DNA of 32,234 nt from GCA-003244245 sp039924425. GTDB taxonomy: Bacteria > Actinomycetota > Actinomycetes > Mycobacteriales > Pseudonocardiaceae. This document shows, piece by piece, positions 15,278-23,041 of this stretch (positions within the stretch are counted from its first letter, which is position 1; every line of letters begins with the position of its first letter). Location of the stretch: positions 1-32,234 of the forward strand of contig JBDTAX010000079.1 of NCBI GenBank assembly GCA_039924425.1, in the 5' to 3' direction. The position numbers and the translations under genes were made by a program. The notes below the pieces were generated by a model. That model saw only the letters and a program-made list of their open reading frames with translations. It did not search any database and had not been told where the DNA came from.

Positions 15278-16884
15278 GACCCACCACCTATCCGTCGCAT
15301 CGCGACACGGAGCACCAGGACATAGACCCCGAGCGCCACGACACCACCTAGGGCGACACACGCAAGGTCGGTAAGCCGATCACCACCGTTGACCTGATGG
15401 ATCCACCACATCGCGCCGGCCACCGGCACCATCACCAGGGTGGCCACCAACGCCCCACCCAGCGCCCGGAGCTCCAGAAACCGCTCAGGCACCATCGCCC
15501 GGCGCAGCCGGGTCAACACCGTCGCGGCGGCGGCGAACTCACCAGCCAGCATGGCCGCCACCAGCCAGATCAGGCGGGACCCGTCGGCGGGCAGCAACAG
15601 CGCCAGCGCCGCCGCGAGCAGGATCACCCCGAAAGCAATCTCGCTGGCCCGGCGCGGAACGCGATCGTCCAACCGGGCGAACAGAGCCTGACGACCGAGG
15701 TCGTGCACCCCACCCACCAACTGGGCCACCGCCACCACCCCCAGGCAGGTGGCGAGTGAACCGATCAGGTCCGCGTGCCGCAACTCGCCGTTGGCCAGGA
15801 TGTTCGCGGTGGGCAGCGAGTTCACCGCGAGGAGCACCAACAGCGGCAGGCTGGCCATTACGGCGTAGGACAAACCTTGGCGCCATGCCACGCCGAACGC
15901 CGGGCCGTCCGCACGCTGGGCGGCATCCGCCAGAGCAGGCAGCGCCGCCCGCGACACCGCACGGGCGCTGACGTAGGACAGCGAGTAGAACACCGAATAG
16001 GATAGCTGCACGACGAAGACGCCACCGGGCACCGAACCGGCCAACGCGAGCAGCACGTACATCGCCGCCGCCGGCCACGCCGCCACCCCCACCGAGCGCA
16101 CCAGCCTGCTGGTCACCGCGCGAACCTCGGGATCATGGCGCCAGCGCAGCGACGGGCGGACCAACAGGCCCACCCGCGCGGTGCCGACCAGCTGCAGCAC
16201 CGTGTGGAGCGCGACGGCCACGGTGCTGCCCGCCCCGAGTACGATCACTAGCTGGACCGGAACGTGCTCGACGGCCAGGCCAGTCCCGTAATGCCAGCCG
16301 GCCAGCACCACCGTCAGGATCAACACGACGTTCTCCACCGCTGGCGCGCCCGCCGCCAGAGCGAAGCGCCCCCGAGCCTGCTGGGCGGCTATCCCCAGGT
16401 TCAGCAGGATGTACAGCATGATCTGCGGTGCGACCAGCAGGACCAGCAGCGTGGCCAACCACAAGCCTCGCGCTCGGACAACGGGATCCGGGATGCCGAA
16501 GGTCAGCGTCCAGGCCACCACCGGGGACAGAACCATCAGCAGCACGACCACCAAGGCCGACACACCCAGCAACCACCCGGTCACCCCACCGAGCACTTCC
16601 CGGGCTCGCGCCACCCCGCCGCTACCCATCGCGTGGACCACACCCGGCACCAGCACCATCGCCAGCACCGGCCCGGCAACCAGCGTGAACACCAGGTTCG
16701 GGACGATGTAACCGGTCTGAAAAGCGTTGGCGAAATAGGTCGGCCCCAGCACTGCCCCGATCACCACCACCCGCAGCAGTCCGGTGGCTCGGCTCACCAA
16801 CGTCCACCCCGCAACGGTGGCGGAGTTGCGCACGGTGGTGGTGGGTGTGGGGTCTTCGAGCGCTCTCACCGTTGCGGCGGCCAC
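15274..16884 (-). CDS. MurJ/MviN-like lipid-linked oligosaccharide flippase (Wzx role)
   Basis: A 536-aa MOP-superfamily exporter with about 14 hydrophobic helices. The N-terminus NSATVAGWTLVSRATGLLRVVVIGAVLG followed by FANAFQTGYIVPNLVFTLVAG is the typical MurJ/MviN opening. As it sits inside a polysaccharide operon, it more likely flips the undecaprenyl-linked repeat unit than lipid II; that is inference. It has no fused kinase-like or extracellular domain of the long actinobacterial MurJ (MviN) type. The GTG at 16884 is preceded by GAGGG, which overlaps the stop of the Wzz-like gene 10 bases upstream. Its stop overlaps the polymerase start (ATGA). Confidence 0.85.
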   Translation of the reverse strand: MAAATVRALEDPTPTTTVRNSATVAGWTLVSRATGLLRVVVIGAVLGPTYFANAFQTGYIVPNLVFTLVAGPVLAMVLVPGVVHAMGSGGVARAREVLGGVTGWLLGVSALVVVLLMVLSPVVAWTLTFGIPDPVVRARGLWLATLLVLLVAPQIMLYILLNLGIAAQQARGRFALAAGAPAVENVVLILTVVLAGWHYGTGLAVEHVPVQLVIVLGAGSTVAVALHTVLQLVGTARVGLLVRPSLRWRHDPEVRAVTSRLVRSVGVAAWPAAAMYVLLALAGSVPGGVFVVQLSYSVFYSLSYVSARAVSRAALPALADAAQRADGPAFGVAWRQGLSYAVMASLPLLVLLAVNSLPTANILANGELRHADLIGSLATCLGVVAVAQLVGGVHDLGRQALFARLDDRVPRRASEIAFGVILLAAALALLLPADGSRLIWLVAAMLAGEFAAAATVLTRLRRAMVPERFLELRALGGALVATLVMVPVAGAMWWIHQVNGGDRLTDLACVALGGVVALGVYVLVLRVAMRRIGGGS

Positions 16885-16894
16885 AACCGGACCC

Positions 16895-17833
16895 TCACAG
16901 CTTCATCCGACGCCGCGCGCCCACCGCCGCCATCGCGCCAGCCACCAGCACTCCGACCAGGGCACCGGTGCCAGCGGCGATCAGCGGTTGCGGGAACACC
17001 GGGTCAGGTAGTGAGTAGGGCGACGTGAGCAGCTGAGCGTTCGGTCCCGCCTGGCCGCTGAGGTTACGGTCGTCAATCTTGGCCTGGATCGCCTTCTCTC
17101 GGTCCATCGAAGTGGTGAGCTCGGTACGGGCCTCAGTGAGGGACGTCTGGGTGGAGGTTCCGTTCAACACCGCGGTGGTGAGTTGCTGTACCCGCCCTTG
17201 GATCTGGGTGGTGTTCGTGTGAGCCTCAGCGAGCTGGGTGTTCAGGTTCAGGGTCGTTCCACTGGGCTGGCGGATGAGCGTCAGATACCCGTCCATGACG
17301 GCCTGCAGCGTCTGCATCGCGGCGAGTTTGGTGGGACCGTCGGCCTCGACCTGAATGACCTCACTGTTGTCCAGCACCGTCGCGCTGACTTCCTTGTCGA
17401 GATCCGTGAACTGTCGGCCCTGCTTCTGCGCGACCGGCTCCAGCACGTTGCGGCTCTTCAGGAACACCAACTGGTCGCTGAGCTGACGACTCTGCCGCAA
17501 CGGGTCACCACCGCCCTGCTGGTCCTGGCTGTTGGAGTAGAGGATCTCCGCCCGAGCTCCGTAGGTTTTCGGCAAGACCACCGCGCCGAGGAGCCCGGCG
17601 GCGGTGCCGAGCAGGATGATCGTCAACCCCAGCAACGCCAGCCGGGTCGTCAACCCACCGCCGCCGGAGTCACCGGGGGGACTGTCCAGCGGACCAGCCG
17701 ACCGCCGCGGCGGGACCGCACTGGCCTCCAGGGGGCCGGCATCCAGGGACCGCTGCAGTTGCTCCTGCTGGCCCATCGAATGTCCATTCGATTCGCTAGC
17801 CCCGTATTGGAAGACACGGGAAACGTCTGTCAC
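16895..17833 (-). CDS. Wzz-like polysaccharide chain-length / co-polymerase protein
   Basis: A 312-aa protein with the polysaccharide co-polymerase layout: a Pro/Gly/Ser-rich cytosolic N-terminus (~60 residues), first membrane span ~65-87, immediately followed by the family-type segment PKTYGARAEILYS, a ~190-residue extracytoplasmic helical region rich in Gln/Thr/Leu (QLAEAHTNTTQIQGRVQQLT), and a second span near residues 285-306 with a basic end (RRRMKL). No tyrosine kinase (Walker) domain is fused, and none is encoded nearby. The GTG at 17833 forms a GTGA overlap with the aminotransferase stop; an ATG at residue 20 is an alternative start. It would set chain length with the polymerase two genes downstream. 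Confidence 0.8.
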   Translation of the reverse strand: MTDVSRVFQYGASESNGHSMGQQEQLQRSLDAGPLEASAVPPRRSAGPLDSPPGDSGGGGLTTRLALLGLTIILLGTAAGLLGAVVLPKTYGARAEILYSNSQDQQGGGDPLRQSRQLSDQLVFLKSRNVLEPVAQKQGRQFTDLDKEVSATVLDNSEVIQVEADGPTKLAAMQTLQAVMDGYLTLIRQPSGTTLNLNTQLAEAHTNTTQIQGRVQQLTTAVLNGTSTQTSLTEARTELTTSMDREKAIQAKIDDRNLSGQAGPNAQLLTSPYSLPDPVFPQPLIAAGTGALVGVLVAGAMAAVGARRRMKL

Positions 17834-18960
17834 AGCGCACCTCCGAGCACATCGCAGACCCGCGCAACCTGCTCAATGGTCAGGGTGGGGGACATCGGCA
17901 GGGACAGGATCCGGCCGGCCGCACGCTCTGCTACCGGAAATTCTTGGGCTACCGGACACTTCTGGGCAGCTGGCACCGGCTCGTGGAGCGCGGCCAGAGC
18001 TGGCTGCTGATGGCAGGGAATCGGGTAGTGCACACCCCACCCGATGCCGGCCGCGGTCAGCGCGTCACTAACTTCACGGCGGTGCTCGACCTGGATGACC
18101 GCCAGGTGGTACACCGGTTCGGCGCCCGGCTGCACCGATACCGGCACGCAGTGCCGCGGCAGCCGCTCACGGTAGGCGGCCATCGCCGCCGCGCGCCGAG
18201 CGTTGCCAGCATCCAGCCACGGCAACTTCACCGACAACAGCGCCGCCTGCAGCGTATCGAGCCTGCTGTTTCGCCCAGCGAGATCGTGCAGGTAGCGATC
18301 GGTCGAGGACCGCCCGTGATTGGCGATGCAGCGGATGCGCTCGGCCAAGGCGAGATCACTGGTGAGCACCGCGCCACCGTCGCCCAGCGCGCCGAGGTTC
18401 TTGCCCGGATAAAAGCTGAACCCGGCGGCGATGCCCACACTGCCCGCGCGTCTGCCCTGGTGTCGGGCGCCGTGAGCCTGTGCGGCGTCCTCGATGAGGG
18501 CGAGCCCGTGCGCGGCGGCGATCGACGAGATCGGCTCGGGGTCCACCATCTGACCGTACAAGTCCACCGCGATGATCGCTGCTGTCGAACTGTTGATCGC
18601 GGCGACCACCGTGGCTGGATCGATCAGCAGGGTGTCGGGGCACACGTCGACGAACCGCGGCCGCGCACCGGTCGCGCGGACCGCCTCAGCCGTCGCGATG
18701 AACGTATTCGTGGGGATGATGACCTCGTCACCACGCCCGATTCCCAGGCCGCTGAGGATGAGTTCCAGAGCATCAGTTCCGTTGGCCACCCCGATGCAGG
18801 CCTGCGCTCCACAATAGGTCGCGAATTCACGCTCGAAGCGTTCGACCTCGGGGCCACCGACGAAGTGGCCGTGGTCCAGCACGGTCTTCCAGGCGAGGTC
18901 GAACCCCTCGCGCAGCTCGTTGTGGACACCGTGGAGGTCCAGGAAGGGGACGCCCGTCAT
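17830..18960 (-). CDS. DegT/DnrJ/EryC1/StrS-family sugar aminotransferase
   Basis: A 376-aa PLP-dependent aminotransferase acting on keto-sugar nucleotides. Visible: GVANGTDALELIL (phosphate-binding region), IPTNTFIATAEAV, IEDAAQAHGA with the PLP-pyridine Asp, and SFYPGKNLGALGDGGA with the Schiff-base lysine K187. It follows an oxidoreductase of the type that makes 3-keto sugars (WbpB/WlbA-like); the pair resembles WbpB/WbpE of amino-sugar pathways, an inference from family and adjacency. The ATG at 18960 overlaps the stop of that gene (ATGA). Residues ~335-355 contain a short imperfect CPVAQE/FPVAER duplication in a region where relatives are usually more compact. The last ~30 residues are family-like, so the gene is intact. 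Confidence 0.93.
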   Translation of the reverse strand: MTGVPFLDLHGVHNELREGFDLAWKTVLDHGHFVGGPEVERFEREFATYCGAQACIGVANGTDALELILSGLGIGRGDEVIIPTNTFIATAEAVRATGARPRFVDVCPDTLLIDPATVVAAINSSTAAIIAVDLYGQMVDPEPISSIAAAHGLALIEDAAQAHGARHQGRRAGSVGIAAGFSFYPGKNLGALGDGGAVLTSDLALAERIRCIANHGRSSTDRYLHDLAGRNSRLDTLQAALLSVKLPWLDAGNARRAAAMAAYRERLPRHCVPVSVQPGAEPVYHLAVIQVEHRREVSDALTAAGIGWGVHYPIPCHQQPALAALHEPVPAAQKCPVAQEFPVAERAAGRILSLPMSPTLTIEQVARVCDVLGGAL

Positions 18961-20036
18961 GAGGCCACCTCCCGCACGCGGTCCGCCCCAGCCGGGTCGA
19001 TGCTGCCCGCGACGAAAGCGGAACGCCCGGTGGCCTCCGCAACGTCGGTGGCGGCGAGGACTCGGACGATGTCCAACCCGCGCTCGCCGGGTGTGTTCGG
19101 CTTGGCTCCGGTACGAATGCAGTCGATGAAGTGACTGTCCTGAACCAACAAAGGTTCGTTGAACTGGATGTACGGCGAGACGATGTCTCCGGTTCGATAG
19201 GAAACCGGCATCGCGTGCGATTCTCCATGGTCGTCAGGATCGGCCGGGTCGACGCCGATGTCGTACACCCGGACACGTTCATTGTCCGACATGTCGTCGT
19301 AGACGGCCATTTTACGTTCCCCGACAACGGTGACGCGCCGGACCTTGCACGGATCCAGCCAGCTCACGTGCACAAATGCATGGGTGCCCGCCCGCTCGAA
19401 GTCTAATCGCAGGTAAGCCACGTCGGCGTGCCGGTTTCCGACATGCCGTTTGGCCCATACGCAGGTGGTCCGAGGAACCTCGTCGAGCAAGAACGACGCG
19501 ATCGAGATGTCGTGCGGAGCGAGGTCCCAGATGACGTTGCAGTCGCGCTGGTACTTGCCCAGGCTCAGTCGGGCCGAGTCGATGTAGAGGACTCTGCCGA
19601 GCTCACCGGAATCGATGATCTCTTTCAGTTTCCAGACCGCCGCGTTGTATTCGAAGGTGTGGCCCGCCATCAGGTGCACGCCACTGGCCGCCGCCGCGTC
19701 GACCATCTCCTGCGCATCCTGGACCGTCGTGGCCAGCGGCTTCTCCACCAAGGCGTGCCGTCCGTGACGCAGCGCCTGCAGCGCCACTGCGGCGTGGGTG
19801 CTCGGCGGAGTCGCGACGATCACCGCATCCACCCGATCCACCACGTCGTTGAGCTGGCGTGTCGATTCCGCCGAGGGATAGTTTCGCTTCGCCTCCACGA
19901 TCCGCTCGGGATCGTCATCGACGATGGTCACCCGCACACCCGACATGCTGCTGAGCACCCGCATGTGCTTGGAGCCCCAGTAGCCGTAGCCCACTACCGC
20001 CACGCGGACATCGGGATTGCTTGGAACGAACTTCAT
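18957..20036 (-). CDS. Gfo/Idh/MocA-family NAD(P)-dependent sugar dehydrogenase
   Basis: A 359-aa oxidoreductase. The Rossmann motif VAVVGYGYWGSKH lies at residues 12-24, VIVATPPSTH follows, then EKPLATT with the catalytic lysine K99, and WDLAPHDIS with the conserved His. Acts in the cytosol on nucleotide sugars or related polyols. In this setting it most resembles the WbpB/WlbA group that oxidises the C3 hydroxyl before transamination by the next gene; substrate identity is inference. The ATG at 20036 starts at the family N-terminus and has GGGGG ~9 bases upstream; the frame is open to 20183 but that extension is not family-like. It is the first gene of the minus-strand polysaccharide operon, overlapping the aminotransferase by 4 bases. 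Confidence 0.92.
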   Translation of the reverse strand: MKFVPSNPDVRVAVVGYGYWGSKHMRVLSSMSGVRVTIVDDDPERIVEAKRNYPSAESTRQLNDVVDRVDAVIVATPPSTHAAVALQALRHGRHALVEKPLATTVQDAQEMVDAAAASGVHLMAGHTFEYNAAVWKLKEIIDSGELGRVLYIDSARLSLGKYQRDCNVIWDLAPHDISIASFLLDEVPRTTCVWAKRHVGNRHADVAYLRLDFERAGTHAFVHVSWLDPCKVRRVTVVGERKMAVYDDMSDNERVRVYDIGVDPADPDDHGESHAMPVSYRTGDIVSPYIQFNEPLLVQDSHFIDCIRTGAKPNTPGERGLDIVRVLAATDVAEATGRSAFVAGSIDPAGADRVREVAS

Positions 20037-20375
20037 CGAGACGGGCCCCCTGCCGTGACTCGAGATGCCTACCGACAACTGAAAGTTTCGGAACGCACGC
20101 AGAGCGTGAGAACGCTGAGTGACCGACCGGGCCCCCAGCAAGCCGCACTCACCCTCTCGTACCGTGGAGTCGCCCCTCCCCACAGTGTGTATATCTACCG
20201 GCCCGCTCCAGGCGTTACCGGGTTACGGTAACCGCCAAGACATTCACCCGAACGGGGGAATAAGGTTTCCCACCGTGTTGACCACGGAAAGTCATCAAAA
20301 AATTACACAGGGGTATAAGCGGTGCTCAGGTGGCCACGCCGAAGCGAGTCGGTCAGCAGGCCGACAACTGACGAC
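20037..20375 (-). promoter_or_regulatory. Control region of the polysaccharide operon (no gene seen)
   Basis: The 339 bases between the desaturase stop and the dehydrogenase start contain no recognisable gene. On the minus strand TAGATATACA (20188-20197) is a plausible -10 region in an otherwise GC-rich stretch and would give a leader of about 150 bases. An operator-like repeat lies just upstream of it (20214-20233). A short GTCGG/CCGAC hairpin (20348-20365) follows the desaturase gene but lacks a T-run. Confidence 0.4.
20214..20233. promoter_or_regulatory. Operator-like nested inverted repeat
   Basis: GTTACCG (20214-20220) and CGGTAAC (20226-20232) form a perfect 7-bp inverted repeat around GGTTA, and GGTTAC-G-GTAACC (20221-20233) is a second, nested palindrome. 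It lies about 180 bases before the first gene of the polysaccharide operon and next to its AT-rich element. A repressor or activator site is likely; no regulator is encoded beside it. Confidence 0.45.
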
Positions 20376-21320
20376 TCACGCGCTGGTCGTGATCTTGGCC
20401 AGCCGTCGCGGCGTCGGCCAGCGCACGTTCCAGGCCCAACCGAGCTTCTCGAACAGCCAGATCACTCGAGCCGAGATGTCGATCTGCCCCCGGAGCACGC
20501 CATGCCGGGCCGAGGTCGGATCGGCATGGTGCAGGTTGTGCCAGGACTCCCCGGCGGACAGGATCGCCATGGGCCAGAAGTTCGCGGACTTGTCCCGCGA
20601 AGCGAACGGTCGCTTGCCAAGCATGTGGCAGATGGAGTTCACCGCCCACGTGACGTGATGCAGGAACGACACCCTGACCAGCCCAGCCCAGAAAAGCCCG
20701 GTCAGCACGGCCCACCAGGACCAGGTGACCAATCCGCCGACAATACCCGGAAGCACAAGCCAGATCCCGGTCCACAGCCAGAACAACTTGCTGACCCGCA
20801 CCATCGTCGAATCAGCCAACAAATCGGGCACGAACCGGCGTGGATTTGTCATGTCTCGGTTGAACAGCCAGCCCATGTGGGCATGCCAGAATCCTTTGGC
20901 CACCGCGATCGGCGAGGTGCCGAACAACCACGGCGAGTGCGGATCGCCGTCCTTGTCGGAGTAAGCGTGATGCCGCCGGTGGTCGGCCACCCAATGCAGC
21001 AGCGGCCCCTGCATGGCGGTGCTGCCCAACACCGCCAGGCTCACCCGCAACCACCGCTTGGCCTTGAACGAACCATGGGTGAAGTAGCGGTGGTACCCGA
21101 CGGTCACCCCCAGCAAGCTGACGAAGTACGACACCGCGAACAACGCGATGTCCACCCAGCCCAGCCCCCACCCCCAGGCGACCGGCACCGCAACGATCAA
21201 GGCAAGCATGGGGGCGAGCACGAAGAGGTACACCAGAAACTGCGGCCCCCACGTCCGCCGACCCGAGAGAGCCGGCTCGGATTCCCTGTACTGCTCGTCA
21301 GCGTCGGCGGTCAGCGTCAT
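20376..21320 (-). CDS. Acyl-CoA / fatty acid delta-9-type desaturase
   Basis: A 314-aa membrane di-iron desaturase that introduces a double bond into acyl chains. The three histidine boxes are intact: HRYFTH (residues 77-82), HRRHH (114-118, in WVADHRRHHAYSD) and HNLHH near residue 260 (GESWHNLHHADP). Two pairs of hydrophobic segments (~27-72 and ~185-225) frame the boxes as in acyl-CoA desaturases. The ATG at 21320 has GAGGAG 9 bases upstream; the open frame to 21362 is not family-like. It stands alone, upstream of and codirectional with the polysaccharide operon, but separated from it by 339 bases, so it is probably a separate transcript. It affects membrane lipid composition. Confidence 0.93.
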   Translation of the reverse strand: MTLTADADEQYRESEPALSGRRTWGPQFLVYLFVLAPMLALIVAVPVAWGWGLGWVDIALFAVSYFVSLLGVTVGYHRYFTHGSFKAKRWLRVSLAVLGSTAMQGPLLHWVADHRRHHAYSDKDGDPHSPWLFGTSPIAVAKGFWHAHMGWLFNRDMTNPRRFVPDLLADSTMVRVSKLFWLWTGIWLVLPGIVGGLVTWSWWAVLTGLFWAGLVRVSFLHHVTWAVNSICHMLGKRPFASRDKSANFWPMAILSAGESWHNLHHADPTSARHGVLRGQIDISARVIWLFEKLGWAWNVRWPTPRRLAKITTSA

Positions 21321-21420
21321 CGGCCGGTGCTCCTCAGGTCGGCAGGCGCGGACGGCCGCCACCTCAACCGTAGGTTATCCACCCGCGCGGACGCAAAGGG
21401 AGTTGTCGTGCCACGATGTG

Positions 21421-21478
21421 CCTGCGGGCCACTGGCCCGCTCGTCCGCCCCTGCGGGTCACTGGCCCGCTCTTCCGCC
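21421..21478. repeat. 29-bp tandem duplication that includes the 5' end of tRNA-Gln
   Basis: Two adjacent 29-bp units (21421-21449, 21450-21478) differ at only two positions (9 and 23). The right unit ends with the first six bases of the tRNA (TCCGCC, 21473-21478), so the left unit carries a second copy of that segment. The left unit can form a perfect hairpin, GCGGGCC-ACT-GGCCCGC (21424-21440); in the right unit one pair becomes a wobble. Confidence 0.9.
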
Positions 21479-21543
21479 GTAGTGTAAAGGCAGCACCTCG
21501 GATTTTGGTTTCGATGGTCCAGGTTCGAATCCTGGCGGCGGAG
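21473..21543 (+). tRNA. tRNA-Gln (anticodon TTG)
   Basis: A 71-nt tRNA without an encoded CCA. The acceptor stem pairs TCCGCCG (21473-21479) with CGGCGGA (21536-21542), discriminator G at 21543. The anticodon stem TCGGA/TTCGA (with one G-T pair) encloses loop TTTTGGT, giving anticodon TTG. The T-arm is CCAGG-TTCGAAT-CCTGG. Its position just upstream of glmU matches the tRNA-Gln next to glmU in mycobacteria. Confidence 0.93.
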
Positions 21544-21565
21544 CGCTGTAGGGAAGGACAGGCCG

Positions 21566-23041
21566 ATGCTCCCAGGCGGGAGCCTCACGACGGCGGTCGT
21601 GCTGGCCGCTGGTGAGGGCACCCGGATGCGCTCAGCGATCCCCAAGGTGCTCCACCCGCTGGCTGGGCGCCCGCTGGTGGAGCACGCGGTGCGGGCTGCC
21701 GCCGGGCTGGCCCCCGAGCACCTGGTCGTGGTCATCGGTCACGGCCGGGACGCGGTGGAGGACCACTTGCGCGCGGTCGCGACCGCGCTGGGACGCGAGC
21801 TGGGTACCGTCGTGCAGGCCCAACTGCGCGGCACCGGTGATGCCGTCGCGGTCGCGTTGGCGGTCCTGCCAGCCGGGCTGTCCGGGACGGTGCTGGTCAG
21901 CTGTGCTGACGTGCCACTGCTGGACACCGGCACGCTGGCGGGGCTGCTCGCCGAGCACCACCGCGGCGGGCACGCGGTGACCGTGCTGACCACGACGCTG
22001 CAGGACCCGAGCGGCTACGGGCGGATACTGCGGGACCCCTCGGGTGCGGTCATCGGCATCGTGGAGGATCGAGACGCCACCGCGGCGCAGCGCGCCATCC
22101 ACGAGACCAACTCCGGGGTGTTCGCCTTCGACGCCGGGGCGCTGCGCGACGGGCTGGGACGCTTGCGCCCGGCCAACAGCCAGGGCGAGCTGTACCTCAC
22201 TGACGTGCTGGGGCTGGCCCGCGCGAGCGGGCTGCCGGTCGGCGCGCACCCGTGCCCGGACCCGTGGCTGGTGGCCGGGGTGAACGACCGGGTGCAGCTG
22301 GCAGCGGTGGGCGCGGAGTGCAACCGGCGGCTGCTGGAGCACTGGATGCGAGCCGGGGTCACCGTCATCGACCCCGCGTCGGTGTGGCTGGACGTCGACG
22401 TCGCGCTCGCTCCCGACGTGGTGCTGCATCCCGGGGTGCAGCTGCGGGCGGGCACCGTGGTGGGCCCGGGTACCGCGATCGGGCCCGACTCAACGCTGTC
22501 GGGCTGCACCGTGGGTGCGGGCGCGACCGTGGTGCGCACCCACGCCCTCGGTGCGGTGGTGGCCGATGGGGCGCAGATCGGCCCGTTCGCCTACCTGCGG
22601 CCGGGCAGCCGGATCGGCGAGGCAGCCAAGGTCGGCACCTTCGTGGAGACGAAGAACGCGCGGTTGGGACCAGGCGCGAAGGTGCCACACCTGAGCTACG
22701 TCGGGGACGCGACGATCGGTGCGGGCGCCAACATTGGCGCGGCCACCGTGTTCGTCAACTACGACGGGGTCAACAAACACCACACCACCGTGGGCGCGCA
22801 CACCCGGACCGGCGCCGACAACATGTTCATCGCCCCGGTGACCATCGGCGACGGTGCGTACACCGCAGCCGGCTCAGTGATCACCCAGGACGTGCCGCCA
22901 GGGGCGATGGCGGTGGCCCGGGGCCGCCAGCGCAACGTCGAAGGCTGGGTGGCCCGACGACGCCCGGGAACCCCGGCGGCGCACGCGGCGAAGCAGGCTC
23001 AGCAGACCGACGGTGACCCGACGCAGCAGGAGCGAACATGA
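21566..23041 (+). CDS. glmU: GlmU bifunctional UDP-GlcNAc pyrophosphorylase / GlcN-1-P acetyltransferase
   Basis: A 491-aa enzyme that acetylates glucosamine-1-phosphate and then couples it to UTP, giving UDP-GlcNAc for peptidoglycan, and here also for sugar nucleotides of the polysaccharide locus. The N-terminal uridyltransferase has the signature LAAGEGTRMRSAIPKVLH (residues ~13-30). The C-terminal half is a left-handed beta-helix of hexapeptide repeats, with NYDGVNKHHTTVG (acetyltransferase active site) and IAPVTIGDGAYTAAGSVIT. The C-terminal ~35 residues are a low-complexity Ala/Gln/Thr tail typical of actinobacterial GlmU. The ATG at 21566 follows GGAAGGACAGG. It lies 22 bases after tRNA-Gln and overlaps prs by four bases (ATGA). 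Confidence 0.97.
   Translation: MLPGGSLTTAVVLAAGEGTRMRSAIPKVLHPLAGRPLVEHAVRAAAGLAPEHLVVVIGHGRDAVEDHLRAVATALGRELGTVVQAQLRGTGDAVAVALAVLPAGLSGTVLVSCADVPLLDTGTLAGLLAEHHRGGHAVTVLTTTLQDPSGYGRILRDPSGAVIGIVEDRDATAAQRAIHETNSGVFAFDAGALRDGLGRLRPANSQGELYLTDVLGLARASGLPVGAHPCPDPWLVAGVNDRVQLAAVGAECNRRLLEHWMRAGVTVIDPASVWLDVDVALAPDVVLHPGVQLRAGTVVGPGTAIGPDSTLSGCTVGAGATVVRTHALGAVVADGAQIGPFAYLRPGSRIGEAAKVGTFVETKNARLGPGAKVPHLSYVGDATIGAGANIGAATVFVNYDGVNKHHTTVGAHTRTGADNMFIAPVTIGDGAYTAAGSVITQDVPPGAMAVARGRQRNVEGWVARRRPGTPAAHAAKQAQQTDGDPTQQERT

Noticed and set aside
21421..21478. CRISPR-like repeat
   Set aside because: Only two directly adjacent units with no spacer; a tandem duplication, not a CRISPR array. No cas genes are present.
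21473..21543. Integration site of a mobile island at tRNA-Gln
   Set aside because: No integrase gene is nearby, the duplicated segment is the tRNA 5' end and not the usual 3' end, and conserved core genes follow directly.
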